Assembly (NCBI RefSeq): GCF_003313505.1
Contig: NZ_QMHO01000001.1
Location: 310,001-374,000, forward strand
Direction of reading: 5' to 3'
Origin: Pedobacter nanyangensis
GTDB lineage: Bacteria; Bacteroidota; Bacteroidia; Sphingobacteriales; Sphingobacteriaceae
Length of the DNA: 64,000 bases
Shown piece after piece: positions 9,263 to 18,333 of the stretch. The stretch's first letter is position 1, and the number at the start of each line of letters is the position of its first letter. Under the pieces are notes generated by a model. That model had not been told where the DNA came from. It saw nothing but the letters and a program-made list of their open reading frames with translations, and did not search any database. The position numbers and the translations under genes are program-made.

Positions 9263-10051
9263 ATGGAATTTTTAAGTAGTCCAGAAGCCTGGATATCACT
9301 ACTCACACTAACTGTCTTAGAAATTGTATTAGGGATAGACAATATTGTCTTTATTTCCATTTTGGCCGGGAAACTCCCACAACACCAACAAAAAAAAGCT
9401 CGCCAGTTGGGCCTGGCCTTAGCCATGATTACCCGTGTGCTATTGCTAATGTCTCTAAGCTGGATCATGAGACTTACCACGCCGTTGTTCAACATTGGCG
9501 AGTGGCTGGGCATAAGCGATCCCGTTTGGCTCGAAAAACTGGCCATTTCTGGCAGAGACCTGATTTTACTGATAGGCGGTTTATTCCTGATCTACAAAAG
9601 CACGCACGAAATCCACAACAAGCTGGAAGGTGAGCATGAAAGTGAAGGCAATGTAAAGCCACATTCATTTACAGGCACCATTATCCAGATCTTGATTTTG
9701 GATATTGTTTTCTCACTCGACTCGGTAATTACCGCCGTAGGGATGGCTGATCATATCGAAATCATGATTGCCGCTGTAGTGATTGCCGTAATCATCATGA
9801 TGATATCTGCAGGCGCCATCAGTAATTTTGTGAACAAGCACCCAACGGTAAAAATGCTTGCCTTATCATTCTTATTGTTAATTGGGGTTTCCTTATTGGC
9901 AGAAGGTCTGGATCAACATATTCCTAAAGGTTATGTTTATTTTGCCATGGCATTCTCTGTTTTGGTAGAAATGTTGAACTTAAGGATGAAAAAGAATTCA
10001 TCAAAACCTGTTAAATTGCGCAACACCCCCGTAGAGGAAGAAAAAAAATAG
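9263..10051 (+). CDS. TerC-family integral membrane protein
   Basis: 262 residues with about seven hydrophobic segments. Family marks are the acidic residues in membrane helices: VLGIDNIVFIS (about 22-32) and LDIVFSLDSVITAVGM (about 150-165). TerC/Alx proteins are linked to tellurite resistance or to metal (Mn) homeostasis and loading of exported metalloproteins; no other ter gene is present, so Mn/metal export is the more cautious reading. The basic C-terminal tail is cytoplasmic. It sits between two strong terminators. Confidence 0.92.
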   Translation: MEFLSSPEAWISLLTLTVLEIVLGIDNIVFISILAGKLPQHQQKKARQLGLALAMITRVLLLMSLSWIMRLTTPLFNIGEWLGISDPVWLEKLAISGRDLILLIGGLFLIYKSTHEIHNKLEGEHESEGNVKPHSFTGTIIQILILDIVFSLDSVITAVGMADHIEIMIAAVVIAVIIMMISAGAISNFVNKHPTVKMLALSFLLLIGVSLLAEGLDQHIPKGYVYFAMAFSVLVEMLNLRMKKNSSKPVKLRNTPVEEEKK

Positions 10052-10072
10052 TTTTCTTTGAAAAAATATCAC

Positions 10073-10102
10073 AAGGGCTTCGGAAACCGAAGCCCTTTTT
10101 TT
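10073..10102 (+). terminator. Rho-independent terminator after the TerC gene
   Basis: A perfect 11-bp stem (AAGGGCTTCGG/CCGAAGCCCTT) with an AAA loop, then a T run. Confidence 0.92.
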
Positions 10103-10197
10103 ATGAACCAAATGGTCAATTAAAGACGTTGCTAAACTCTTTATATCAAGAACAACGCTGCTTTATTTTTCCATCTTCGGTACTGCCTACTTTTTAA

Positions 10198-10205
10198 TAC
10201 CTTTG
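10198..10205 (+). promoter_or_regulatory. Candidate -7 box (TACCTTTG) for the nucleoid-associated protein gene
   Basis: An exact TAnnTTTG match 17 nt before the ATG. No clear TTG -33 element was seen at the usual distance. Confidence 0.45.
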
Positions 10206-10222
10206 CTCCTCAATTCAAATTT

Positions 10223-11278
10223 ATGGTATCTTTTTTCGAGTCGAATTTAGCAGAGCTTTCTGTGCACCACGTGGGCAATAAAACAAACGATGAATATTAT
10301 TCGCTTTCCGATAGCTCAATGCACATCGCGGATGAAATGCTCAACCAGCTGTTAAAACAGTATTTTCTTTCTCCTTTTCAAAAGGTTAACGAAGTTTATC
10401 GTTTTACGCAGCACAGCAATGATTTAAATTCGAACGAAATTTACCGCCTTGCCACAGAAATATTTGCCGACGGCGGCTTATTTCACGAAAACAGTAAGCA
10501 CATTGCCACTTACCTGTTTGAAGTAGCAGACCATCCAAAAGTTAAAGGAGGAGAGCTATATGTAGGATATTTTGAAAATATACAAATTGAAGGTGATTTG
10601 CACGACGCCATTGGCATTTTCCGTTCTGAAAACAAAGAAAGCTACATCAAGGTTTATCCAGAAAATGGCGGGTTTGGGCTTAGCTACGAACAACAAGGCA
10701 TCAACATCAATAAACTGGACAAAGGTTGTTTAATCTTCAAAACGGAAGCCGAAGAAGGCTATAAAGTAGTGGTAATTGATCCCACCAGCCGCACCTCGGA
10801 GGCTGCTTACTGGAAAGATCAGTTCCTGATGTTAAAAGTGAGGAACGATAACTTTAACCAAACCCAAAATGTCATGGACGTTTACAAAAACTTCGTTACC
10901 GAGAAATTAGACCAGGAATTTGATGTAGAGAAAACCGACAAAATCGACTTACTTAACCGATCGATGAAATATTTTAAAGAGAAAGAAACCTTTGACATGG
11001 ACGAATTTGCCAATGAGGTAATTGCCAACGAAGAGGGAATTGAGCTCTTTAAGAACTACAAGCAATCTTATGAGGAAGAATTTGACACCCAAATTGCCGA
11101 CAGTTTTGATATCTCTACGGCAGCCGTAAAAAAACAGGCCAAGGATTTTAAAAGTATCCTAAAACTTGACAAGAATTTCCATGTTTATATCCATGGGAAC
11201 AAGGATATGATAGAGAAAGACTACGATGCAGAAAAGGGAATGAACTGCTACAAACTCTATTTTAAAGAAGAACAATAA
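10223..11278 (+). CDS. Nucleoid-associated protein, NdpA/YejK-like (NA37 family)
   Basis: 351 residues, the usual length for the family, which includes E. coli YejK. Family-like features are the N-terminal LSVHHVGNKTNDE stretch, the acidic middle and the C-terminal NFHVYIHGN. No enzymatic motif is visible. Homologues bind the nucleoid; the exact function is poorly known. It has its own candidate promoter and is probably monocistronic. Confidence 0.85.
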   Translation: MVSFFESNLAELSVHHVGNKTNDEYYSLSDSSMHIADEMLNQLLKQYFLSPFQKVNEVYRFTQHSNDLNSNEIYRLATEIFADGGLFHENSKHIATYLFEVADHPKVKGGELYVGYFENIQIEGDLHDAIGIFRSENKESYIKVYPENGGFGLSYEQQGININKLDKGCLIFKTEAEEGYKVVVIDPTSRTSEAAYWKDQFLMLKVRNDNFNQTQNVMDVYKNFVTEKLDQEFDVEKTDKIDLLNRSMKYFKEKETFDMDEFANEVIANEEGIELFKNYKQSYEEEFDTQIADSFDISTAAVKKQAKDFKSILKLDKNFHVYIHGNKDMIEKDYDAEKGMNCYKLYFKEEQ

Positions 11279-11333
11279 AATTTTATGACAGTTTGTTTAT
11301 GAAATAATGGCTACGCCATAATTAAATTAGTGC

Positions 11334-11717
11334 ATGCCAATTCCAAAAAAACTGTTGAGCCGCAAAGAGGAAATTACCAAAGATTTCTTTAGTTTGCTTG
11401 ATACCCATATTGATGATATTTTACTTGGGAAAACCGAGCAAATGTATCATATCAAAGATTTTGCGGCAAAATTATTTATACATCCTACTCATTTTAGCAA
11501 TACCATTAAATTAACCACGGGCTATTCGCCCTGCCATTTTGCCGAGCAGCGAGTGATGGCAGAAGCGAAGAAAATGCTGAGCCAAACGGATAAGCCCATC
11601 AACGAAATCAGCTTTAAGCTTACCTTTACCGATCCCACCAACTTTACCAAGTTTTTTAAATCCTTTGCAGGAATTACACCTAGGCAATACCGAAAACAGT
11701 TGATTGAAAATACTTAA
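11334..11717 (+). CDS. Short AraC/XylS-type transcriptional regulator (DNA-binding domain only)
   Basis: 127 residues, essentially the AraC double helix-turn-helix: helix 1 in MYHIKDFAAKLFIHPTHFS (about 38-55) and the second HTH followed by the signature FTDPTNFTKFFKSFAGITPRQYR (about 96-120). There is no ligand-binding domain, so the signal, if any, must come from elsewhere. The SDR gene starts 69 nt downstream on the same strand and is a plausible target (inference). Confidence 0.88.
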   Translation: MPIPKKLLSRKEEITKDFFSLLDTHIDDILLGKTEQMYHIKDFAAKLFIHPTHFSNTIKLTTGYSPCHFAEQRVMAEAKKMLSQTDKPINEISFKLTFTDPTNFTKFFKSFAGITPRQYRKQLIENT

Positions 11718-11786
11718 ACTGTCACCATTTTTACCGAACCTACAGTGCTGATATTTGTATTGAAACTATAAAAAATAACAAACAGC

Positions 11787-12548
11787 ATGGAAACCTCAAA
11801 AATAGCATTAGTTACCGGCGCAAGTCGCGGTTTAGGCAAAAACATGGCCATTGCTTTGGCACAAAAGGGAAATGATGTCATCATCACCTACAACAGTAAA
11901 AAAGAAGAAGCAGAGGAAGTGGTAAGTACCATTGAATTTTTGGGCAGAAAAGCAGCCGCCATACCGTTAAACGTAGGAGAAGCTAAAACCTTTACAGATT
12001 TTTCTTCGCAGTTAAGCAGGGTTTTAAAAGAAAAATGGAATAGCACAAACTTCCATTTTTTAGTGAACAATGCAGGTATTGGGATCAACACGCCATTTGC
12101 CGAAACCACCGAGGAACAATTTGACTTGCTTACCAATATCCACTTCAAGGGAGTGTACTTTCTTACCCAAAAATTGTTGCCTTTAATTGCTGATGGCGGC
12201 CGGATTATTACCGTATCTACGGGTTTAACTCGTTTCGCCATGCCTGGTTATAGTGTTTACGCCTCGTTAAAAGGAGCTATTGAAGTGCTTACCAAATACC
12301 TGGCGAAAGAGCTGGGCGCAAGAGGAATTGCCGTAAATACCATTGCACCAGGGGCCATTGAAACTGATTTTGGTGGTGGTGTAGTGAGAGATAACGAACA
12401 AGTGAACAAAGTGATTGCTGCCAACACAGCCTTAGGAAGAGTAGGCCTACCTGATGACATTGGCGGCGTGGTTGCTTTCCTATGTGCTGAAGAAGCACGT
12501 TGGGTAAATGCCCAAAGGCTAGAAGTATCAGGCGGAATGAACCTGTAG
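11787..12548 (+). CDS. Short-chain dehydrogenase/reductase (SDR, 3-oxoacyl-ACP reductase-like)
   Basis: 253 residues with the classical SDR layout: NAD(P)-binding TGASRGLG near the N-terminus, NNAGIG in the middle, catalytic YASLK (Tyr about 157, Lys about 161) and the late PGAIETDFGGG segment. The substrate cannot be read from sequence; FabG-like reductases and aldehyde/ketone reductases share these features. The preceding AraC-type regulator may control it. Confidence 0.9.
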   Translation: METSKIALVTGASRGLGKNMAIALAQKGNDVIITYNSKKEEAEEVVSTIEFLGRKAAAIPLNVGEAKTFTDFSSQLSRVLKEKWNSTNFHFLVNNAGIGINTPFAETTEEQFDLLTNIHFKGVYFLTQKLLPLIADGGRIITVSTGLTRFAMPGYSVYASLKGAIEVLTKYLAKELGARGIAVNTIAPGAIETDFGGGVVRDNEQVNKVIAANTALGRVGLPDDIGGVVAFLCAEEARWVNAQRLEVSGGMNL

Positions 12549-12627
12549 TATCTTAGCATATTTTCAGTAAAATGTTGCTATTTAGAGTTTAAAGGTTTAG
12601 TTTTAGTATTTTGAACCTAACCTTTAT

Positions 12628-14217
12628 ATGAACCACGAACCCAAAACCAACAACATTTTCAAAGTAATTGGAGCGTCCTCACTGGGGACGCTCATTGAAT
12701 GGTACGATTTCTACATCTTTGGTAGTTTGGCCACCATTATCGGCGCTCAGCTTTTTCCTTCTGACGCGGGCGCATCAGCCCTGATCAACACCCTGGCCAT
12801 TTTTGCCGCAGGTTTTATTGTAAGGCCTTTTGGGGCATTAGTTTTTGGTCGCTTAGGCGATTTAATTGGCCGCAAATACACCTTTTTGCTCACTTTGGTA
12901 TTGATGGGTGGCTCCACCTTTTTAATTGGCCTAATCCCTTCCTATCAAAGCATCGGCTATGCCGCCCCTATTTTAGTTTTAATTTTAAGATTGATCCAAG
13001 GCTTGGCCCTGGGCGGCGAGTATGGCGGAGCAGCCACGTATGTTGCCGAACACGCTCCCAAAGGTAAACGCGGTTTCTTTACCAGTTGGATACAAACCAC
13101 TGCAACCTTGGGCTTATTTCTCTCGCTTGGCGTAATTGTAATCACCAAAAACATCATTGGTGCCGAGCAGTTTGCCGACTGGGGCTGGAGAGTTCCCTTT
13201 TTGCTTTCTATTGTGTTGATTTTGGTATCGGTTTACATCCGCATGAAAATGCACGAATCGCCTCTGTTCAGCAAACTTAAAAGCGAAGGAAACATCTCTA
13301 AAAACCCACTGAAAGAAAGCTTTAGCAAAAAATCGAACTTTAAAATGGTGTTACTAGCACTATTTGGTGCAGCCATGGGCCAGGGGGTGGTTTGGTACAC
13401 GGGGCAATTTTATGCACAATCCTTCATCGAAAATACGTGTAAAGTAGATTTTAACGATTCGAGATACATCCTGCTTTGGGGCATTGCCTTTGCCACGCCA
13501 TTCTTTGTAATATTTGGTGCTTGGAGTGATAAAATTGGCCGTAAATGGATCATGCTTACAGGAATGTTATTGGGTGTCATTTGCTATCGCCCCATTTACC
13601 AAGAGTTTTTAAACAGAACGGATGTGAGCAATGTTACGCCCAGCGAAATCAAAGAAGTTTCTGCACCAATTATTTTACGCACGGCGATACATGACGCAAC
13701 TCACACTGTAGACTTACATAACGCATCCACTGCAGTAAGAACAGCCAAACATGAAAGCGGCGATAGCTTAGTAACCACCACAACTATGGTGAGTTTGTTG
13801 GATGGTTCTTCTTTTCATAAAGTACAGGTAGACACGCTTTATGCGGATGCCAGCAAGGCCATTGGACATGCGCCAGTGCTTTACAAAGACAAAAAACTGG
13901 CTTCTAACGATTTCTGGGTATTTGTAGGATTAATTTTCTTCCAAGTATTATTGGTAACCATGGTATACGGGCCAATTGCCGCATTTTTGGTAGAACTTTT
14001 CCCAACCAAAATCCGTTACACTTCCATGTCGCTGCCTTATCACATTGGAAATGGTGTGTTTGGGGGCTTGGTACCATTTGTGGCCACCTTAATTGCCAGT
14101 TTTAAAGGTTCTACCCCGCTATCCGGCCTTTGGTACCCTATTGGCATAGCAGCGCTTTGTTTTGTAATAGGCACTATTTATTTATCTAATAAAAGAGACG
14201 AAAACGTAAACGACTAA
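12628..14217 (+). CDS. MFS transporter, metabolite:H+ symporter (MHS) type, with a periplasmic insert
   Basis: 529 residues, longer than typical MHS members (about 430-450). The N-terminal EWYDFYIFG and the loop motif GRLGDLIGRK mark the ProP/ShiA/KgtP subfamily; the second loop motif is SDKIGRK. An insert of about 105 residues (about 320-427, rich in T, H, D and A) lies between the predicted TM9 and TM10, on the periplasmic side. The substrate is probably an organic acid or osmolyte, but this is not readable. A small membrane-protein gene starts 3 nt downstream. Confidence 0.88.
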   Translation: MNHEPKTNNIFKVIGASSLGTLIEWYDFYIFGSLATIIGAQLFPSDAGASALINTLAIFAAGFIVRPFGALVFGRLGDLIGRKYTFLLTLVLMGGSTFLIGLIPSYQSIGYAAPILVLILRLIQGLALGGEYGGAATYVAEHAPKGKRGFFTSWIQTTATLGLFLSLGVIVITKNIIGAEQFADWGWRVPFLLSIVLILVSVYIRMKMHESPLFSKLKSEGNISKNPLKESFSKKSNFKMVLLALFGAAMGQGVVWYTGQFYAQSFIENTCKVDFNDSRYILLWGIAFATPFFVIFGAWSDKIGRKWIMLTGMLLGVICYRPIYQEFLNRTDVSNVTPSEIKEVSAPIILRTAIHDATHTVDLHNASTAVRTAKHESGDSLVTTTTMVSLLDGSSFHKVQVDTLYADASKAIGHAPVLYKDKKLASNDFWVFVGLIFFQVLLVTMVYGPIAAFLVELFPTKIRYTSMSLPYHIGNGVFGGLVPFVATLIASFKGSTPLSGLWYPIGIAALCFVIGTIYLSNKRDENVND

Positions 14218-14220
14218 ACC

Positions 14221-14472
14221 ATGAAAGCATTAAAAAGAACTTTAGGCATTGTATGGATCCTTTTAGGTCCACTTTCAACCATATTTATGTTTTGGCAGGC
14301 TTGGGACAAAATTAGCTCGGCGGCCGCAGGAATTGACCAAACCAACACTGCGCTGCAGTGGGGAATTATCTTGCTTATTTTTATTCCAATTGCGGCAGGC
14401 TTAGTCATTTTTGGGAAATATGCACTGGCAGGCGAGTTTGACGATTTGCCCACCAATTCAGAAGAACTTTAA
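14221..14472 (+). CDS. Small two-helix membrane protein downstream of the MHS transporter
   Basis: 83 residues with two hydrophobic segments (about 8-22 and 43-65) joined by a short polar loop. The ATG lies 3 nt after the transporter stop, so the two are co-transcribed and probably act together. I do not recognise a characterised family; it may be a DUF6814-type protein, but this is from memory. A terminator follows. Confidence 0.78.
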   Translation: MKALKRTLGIVWILLGPLSTIFMFWQAWDKISSAAAGIDQTNTALQWGIILLIFIPIAAGLVIFGKYALAGEFDDLPTNSEEL

Positions 14473-14492
14473 AACCAATCAACACTATTTGA

Positions 14493-14526
14493 AAGCCCAG
14501 CGGATTAGTTTTCGTTGGGCTTTTTT
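14493..14526 (+). terminator. Terminator after the transporter pair
   Basis: Stem AAGCCCAGCG/CGTTGGGCTT with one G-T pair and a 10-nt loop, ending in a T run. Confidence 0.82.
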
Positions 14527-14550
14527 GGGACAACTTTGCATCCTTTGTTG

Positions 14551-14928
14551 TAAAATTTAACCGCAAAGAATAGGTAAGACACGCAAAGAACGCAAAGCAA
14601 TCTTAAAAAATAAACGCCTCCTGCATTAACCAACTATTCAAACAAATAAAATTTCACCACTCGTGATTTATGGGTTAAACCTATATTTTCTAGAATAATG
14701 TCAGTCCTTCGGACTTAAATATTGTTTAGGCCAAATACAATTCATACAAGTTTAGAACCCCCTGGTTAACAACCACGAAGTGGTAAAATTATGCTAAGAT
14801 ATCAAGCGACAAACAAAAACCCTGAAAGGGTGACATCTAAAACTAAAAGACGAGAAAAAACATGCTAACGTAAATAAAACTTTGCGTCCTTTGCGTATCT
14901 TAATAAAACCCTTTGCGGTAAAAATTTA
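14551..14928. repeat. 378-bp inverted-repeat element with internal mini-hairpins (MITE-like)
   Basis: The region between the small membrane protein and bestrophin has no gene. The two ends are imperfect inverted repeats of about 46 nt (14551-14598 and 14881-14928), each containing ACCGCAAAG and two further CGCAAAG units. Inside are three short hairpins with 5-bp stems and a TTC or GAA loop: 14703-14715, 14772-14784 and 14819-14831. The layout suggests a non-autonomous element or a folded RNA; no transposase is encoded. Confidence 0.7.
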
Positions 14929-14950
14929 ACCGCTAAGACCGCAAAAGCAA

Positions 14951-15850
14951 CTAGAGTACATACTCGTCATTGATCGGCAAAATTGGCGGTGGAACATCTT
15001 CTTCGCCCATCATCTGCAACAAATTAATTTCGATAGTCCTGGTAATCTGATTTAAAGGAATACCCGCCACATTATTTTCAAACGGATCAACCAAGTTCAT
15101 TCCGTTGATTTGGGTAGAAACGAATACAAAACCAATCATCCAGCCCATAAAAATAGACCAAACACCCATTTCCTGGCTAATCACTAAGGTAAAAGTAACT
15201 ACAAAAAGCCATATAAAAACTTTGGTTAAATAGCTGTAGGTGGTAGGAAAAACGGTATTCTTAATTCTTTCGCTCATGCCCATCTGATCGCTGAACCTTA
15301 CCAACATTTCATTAATTTGGATAAACTTAAAACCATCTACCTGACCGCTACGAGACAACTTTTCCAGATCTTCCGATTGTTTCAAGAGGATAGCATTATG
15401 CAGGTTTTTATGCTTATCAATTTCAATTCGCTCGGCATTGTCCAAGTATTTCACATAAATTAAATCTACCGTTCCACGCAGGTTAGCTTTTAAGGCGTAT
15501 AAAAAGGCAATGTGCCGACGAACCATTCGGTGTACAACTGCATCGTTTTCATCGCTTTGCGGTACATAACTGAGCAAGCTACGCGCAAATGAACGCGAAT
15601 CGTTCACTAAGCCTCCCCAAACTTTTCTGGCTTCCCACCAACGGTCATAAGCTTGGTTATTGTTAAAACCGATAAAAAAAGCAATGGCCGTGCCCAGTAC
15701 CGTGGGAATAATGGTTGGAATGGAAAAATGATAGGCGATAAGGTATTCGCGGATAAAATAAGCGCCCATGCAAGACGCAATCATAATTAAATCTACATGC
15801 CAAGTATTAATGATAATTCGACTTAGCCTAATATTTTTAACAAGAAGCAT
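14951..15850 (-). CDS. Bestrophin-family anion channel (YneE-like)
   Basis: 299 residues. Family marks include FIGFNNNQAYDRWWEARK (about 60-77) and four hydrophobic segments. Bacterial bestrophins form pentameric ion channels in the inner membrane; the ion selectivity of this one cannot be read. It is a single gene on the minus strand, with the repeat element downstream. Confidence 0.92.
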   Translation of the reverse strand: MLLVKNIRLSRIIINTWHVDLIMIASCMGAYFIREYLIAYHFSIPTIIPTVLGTAIAFFIGFNNNQAYDRWWEARKVWGGLVNDSRSFARSLLSYVPQSDENDAVVHRMVRRHIAFLYALKANLRGTVDLIYVKYLDNAERIEIDKHKNLHNAILLKQSEDLEKLSRSGQVDGFKFIQINEMLVRFSDQMGMSERIKNTVFPTTYSYLTKVFIWLFVVTFTLVISQEMGVWSIFMGWMIGFVFVSTQINGMNLVDPFENNVAGIPLNQITRTIEINLLQMMGEEDVPPPILPINDEYVL

Positions 15851-15981
15851 AGGTTTTTTCTGTTTGTTGGTTTGTTAACAACAAATTAGAAAAATAGTTA
15901 CAAATTATTTAAAAAATAGCCCATGTATTTTGCAGGTAGGTTTGGCGGAGCGCCACTGGGCGGCCTTATACCGGCAAGATA

Positions 15982-17169
15982 CTAAACCACCCTCAGCAAT
16001 AGGCCTTTCAGATATTCGCCTTCAGGAAAAGATAACCGTACGGGATGATCTTCGGGTTGGCAAAATTGTTTGATAACCTGCACTTCCCTGCCTGCATCCA
16101 ATGCCGCCCAAGCAATAATCTGCTTAAAAGTTTCAATATCCACAGCGCCAGAACAAGAAAATGTAGCCAGCAAGCCGCCACTTTCCAAAAGCATTAAACC
16201 CCTACGGTTTAAATCCTTGTAGGCCCTTGCCGCCCGGTCCAGCGCCGACCGTGAAGGGGCATATTTTGGAGGATCCAACACTACCACATCAAACTTTTTG
16301 CCTTCGTCGTTAAATTGGCGTAACTGCTTGTTCACGTCACTTTGGATGGCAATATGCCTCGAAGAGTCAAACTGGTTCAACGCCATATTCTGTTTCAACG
16401 TTTCAATGGCCAAAGGCGAGCTATCCACACTGGTTACTTGTGCAGCTCCCTGCGCAAAAGCATTGAGACTAAAACCACCACTGTAACTGAAACAATCCAA
16501 TACTGTTTTCCCCTTGCTGTAAGAAGCCAGAATGTTCCTATTGTCACGTTGATCACAATAAAACCCTGATTTCTGCCCTTCGGCGATATTGATATGGTAT
16601 TTAATGCCGTTCTCTTTTACTTCAATAAATTCGGCAGGGTTTTCGCCCCAAAGCAGGCCATTTTCGGCCGCAATTCCTTCGTGTGTCCGGGCTGTGGCAT
16701 CGCTCCTATCAAAAATCCCTTTGGGTTGTAAGCGTTCTACCAGCACTTTAATGATGGTCTCTTTGGCTTTCTCGATACCTGAACTTAGGATCTGCACCGA
16801 AAGAAAATCCGCATAACGATCTACAATCAATCCTGGTAAAAAATCAGCTTCGCTAAAGATCAAACGGGAAGCGGTAGTTTCTTCGCTAGCCAGTAAATGC
16901 GCCCGGCCCGCAATGGCGGTATCAATTTTTTGTGCATACCAAGCTTCGTCAATATCCACGTTCTCGTCCCATTCCAACAACCTAACGGCCACTCGAGATT
17001 GATCGTTATAGTAGCCATAGGCCAAGAAATCACCCTGGTTATCCAACACCTTTACCACCTCCCCGTTTTCAGGCTTTCCTTTTATCTTATCTAAAGCACC
17101 AGAAAACACCCAGGGATGTCGTTGGTATACGGCTTTTTCTTTTCCTTTTTTCAGCTTGATTTCTATCAT
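15982..17169 (-). CDS. rlmI: RlmI-like class I rRNA (cytosine-C5) methyltransferase
   Basis: 395 residues, the usual RlmI length. An N-terminal PUA domain (about 1-80, KGREKAVYQRHPWVFSGA-like start) precedes a Rossmann methyltransferase with GKTVLDCFSYSGGF and the motif IV-like VVLDPPKYAP. The C-terminal segment has SCSGAV. RlmI in E. coli methylates C1962 of 23S rRNA. The site in this organism is inferred from family. Confidence 0.9.
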   Translation of the reverse strand: MIEIKLKKGKEKAVYQRHPWVFSGALDKIKGKPENGEVVKVLDNQGDFLAYGYYNDQSRVAVRLLEWDENVDIDEAWYAQKIDTAIAGRAHLLASEETTASRLIFSEADFLPGLIVDRYADFLSVQILSSGIEKAKETIIKVLVERLQPKGIFDRSDATARTHEGIAAENGLLWGENPAEFIEVKENGIKYHINIAEGQKSGFYCDQRDNRNILASYSKGKTVLDCFSYSGGFSLNAFAQGAAQVTSVDSSPLAIETLKQNMALNQFDSSRHIAIQSDVNKQLRQFNDEGKKFDVVVLDPPKYAPSRSALDRAARAYKDLNRRGLMLLESGGLLATFSCSGAVDIETFKQIIAWAALDAGREVQVIKQFCQPEDHPVRLSFPEGEYLKGLLLRVV

Positions 17170-17188
17170 TTTGCAAAGATATGGAAAA

Positions 17189-17223
17189 AGTTTTCAGTGA
17201 TCAGAAAGCAGTTTTCAGTGATC
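17189..17223. repeat. 14-bp direct repeat in a divergent promoter region
   Basis: AGTTTTCAGTGATC occurs at 17189-17202 and again at 17210-17223, a 21-bp period, between the divergent rlmI-like and csaA-like genes. It could be an operator or simple intergenic duplication. Confidence 0.5.
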
Positions 17224-17251
17224 TAACCATCCAAAACGCTATTTTTGGATT

Positions 17252-17587
17252 ATGGAAGAAATTAATTGGACCGATTTTGAAAAAGTTGAATTGAGGGTGG
17301 GCACCATTATAGAGGCCTTTGAATATCCCGAAGCGCGTAAGCCTGCTTACAAAGTAAAGGTTGATTTTGGCGAGCTTGGCATTAAAATGAGCAGTGCACA
17401 AATTACCAAACATTACACCCTGCAAGATTTGGTTGGTCGTCAGATTATTGGGGTCATCAATTTTCCAAAAAAACAAATCGGCAAGTTTATGAGTGAATTT
17501 TTAGTGACCGGCTTTGCCGATGAAAATGGCGATATTGTATTAAGCAGTGTAGAGAGAAGAGTACCAAACGGCAGTAAGCTGATTTAG
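17252..17587 (+). CDS. csaA: CsaA-like tRNA-binding domain protein
   Basis: 111 residues forming a single tRNA-binding OB-fold, as in CsaA and the C-terminus of MetRS. Family features: EKVELRVGTI near the N-terminus, RKPAYKVKVDFG, and SAQIT. CsaA has been described as a secretion-related chaperone and tRNA-binding protein. Divergent from the rlmI-like gene. Confidence 0.9.
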   Translation: MEEINWTDFEKVELRVGTIIEAFEYPEARKPAYKVKVDFGELGIKMSSAQITKHYTLQDLVGRQIIGVINFPKKQIGKFMSEFLVTGFADENGDIVLSSVERRVPNGSKLI

Positions 17588-17660
17588 ATTAGAAAAAGAA
17601 GTATTTAGTAGTTAGTATTTAGACGCCACGCCCACCAAACCTTTCAACTTTCCAACGCTA

Positions 17661-17738
17661 GAATAAGGATGAAAGAGCAAAGATAAAAGACAAGAATGGC
17701 AACCAATATCTTTATTCTTTGCTCCTTATTCTTTATTC
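17661..17738. repeat. Imperfect inverted repeat between csaA and tadA
   Basis: Arms of about 30 nt (17661-17691 and 17708-17738) share GAATAAGGA and GCAAAGA blocks in inverted orientation. This is the low-complexity palindromic intergenic DNA seen elsewhere in the window; it may also work as a terminator. Confidence 0.5.
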
Positions 17739-17775
17739 AAACGAAAAACAATCCCAACTTTAAACAATTAACTCA

Positions 17776-18249
17776 ATGTCCTTCTATAACTTCGAAGAAA
17801 GCACCAATCCGCAACAGGAAGACGAACATTTCATGCGCTTAGCCCTTAATGAAGCTAAAAAAGCCTATGATGCGCAGGAAATCCCCATAGGGGCCGTAGT
17901 GGTTTGCAAAGGCAAGATCATTGGCAGGGGATACAACCTTACCGAGCAATTGAATGATGTAACAGCGCATGCCGAAATGCAGGCTTTTACCGCTGCAGCA
18001 CAAACCCTTGGCGGAAAATATCTTAAAGACTGCACCCTGTACGTTACCATTGAACCTTGCGTTATGTGCGCAGGTGCCAGTTACTGGACACAAATCAGCA
18101 GGATTGTTTATGGTGCCAAAGAAGAAAAACGGGGCTTTACCAGGATTAGCCAAAACCTTTTGCATCCCAAAACGTTGTTAAAAGGAGGTGTTTTGGCCGA
18201 GGAATGCGGCAGCCTGATGTCGGCCTTTTTTGTCAACAAACGCAAGTAA
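17776..18249 (+). CDS. tadA: tRNA adenosine(34) deaminase TadA (nucleoside deaminase family)
   Basis: 157 residues. The zinc/catalytic motif is TAHAE (His65, Glu67) and PCVMC (Cys95, Cys98), with the TadA-typical EIPIGAV segment. TadA converts A34 to inosine in tRNA-Arg(ACG). A guanine deaminase-like activity is the main alternative, but the EIPIGAVVV and GASYWTQISRIVYGA segments favour TadA. Confidence 0.9.
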   Translation: MSFYNFEESTNPQQEDEHFMRLALNEAKKAYDAQEIPIGAVVVCKGKIIGRGYNLTEQLNDVTAHAEMQAFTAAAQTLGGKYLKDCTLYVTIEPCVMCAGASYWTQISRIVYGAKEEKRGFTRISQNLLHPKTLLKGGVLAEECGSLMSAFFVNKRK

Positions 18250-18262
18250 TCTTGACAAACAA

Positions 18263-18296
18263 TTGAATAAAACTTAACCTTTCTCTGCTATATTTG
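18263..18296 (+). promoter_or_regulatory. Promoter of the superoxide dismutase gene
   Basis: A -7 box TATATTTG (18289-18296) exactly matches TAnnTTTG. A TTG at 18263-18265 lies 23 nt upstream, within the spacing range described for Flavobacteriia. The ATG follows 37 nt downstream. Confidence 0.6.
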
Positions 18297-18333
18297 TAGA
18301 GATAACATTTAAATAACCTTAAAAATAAATATT

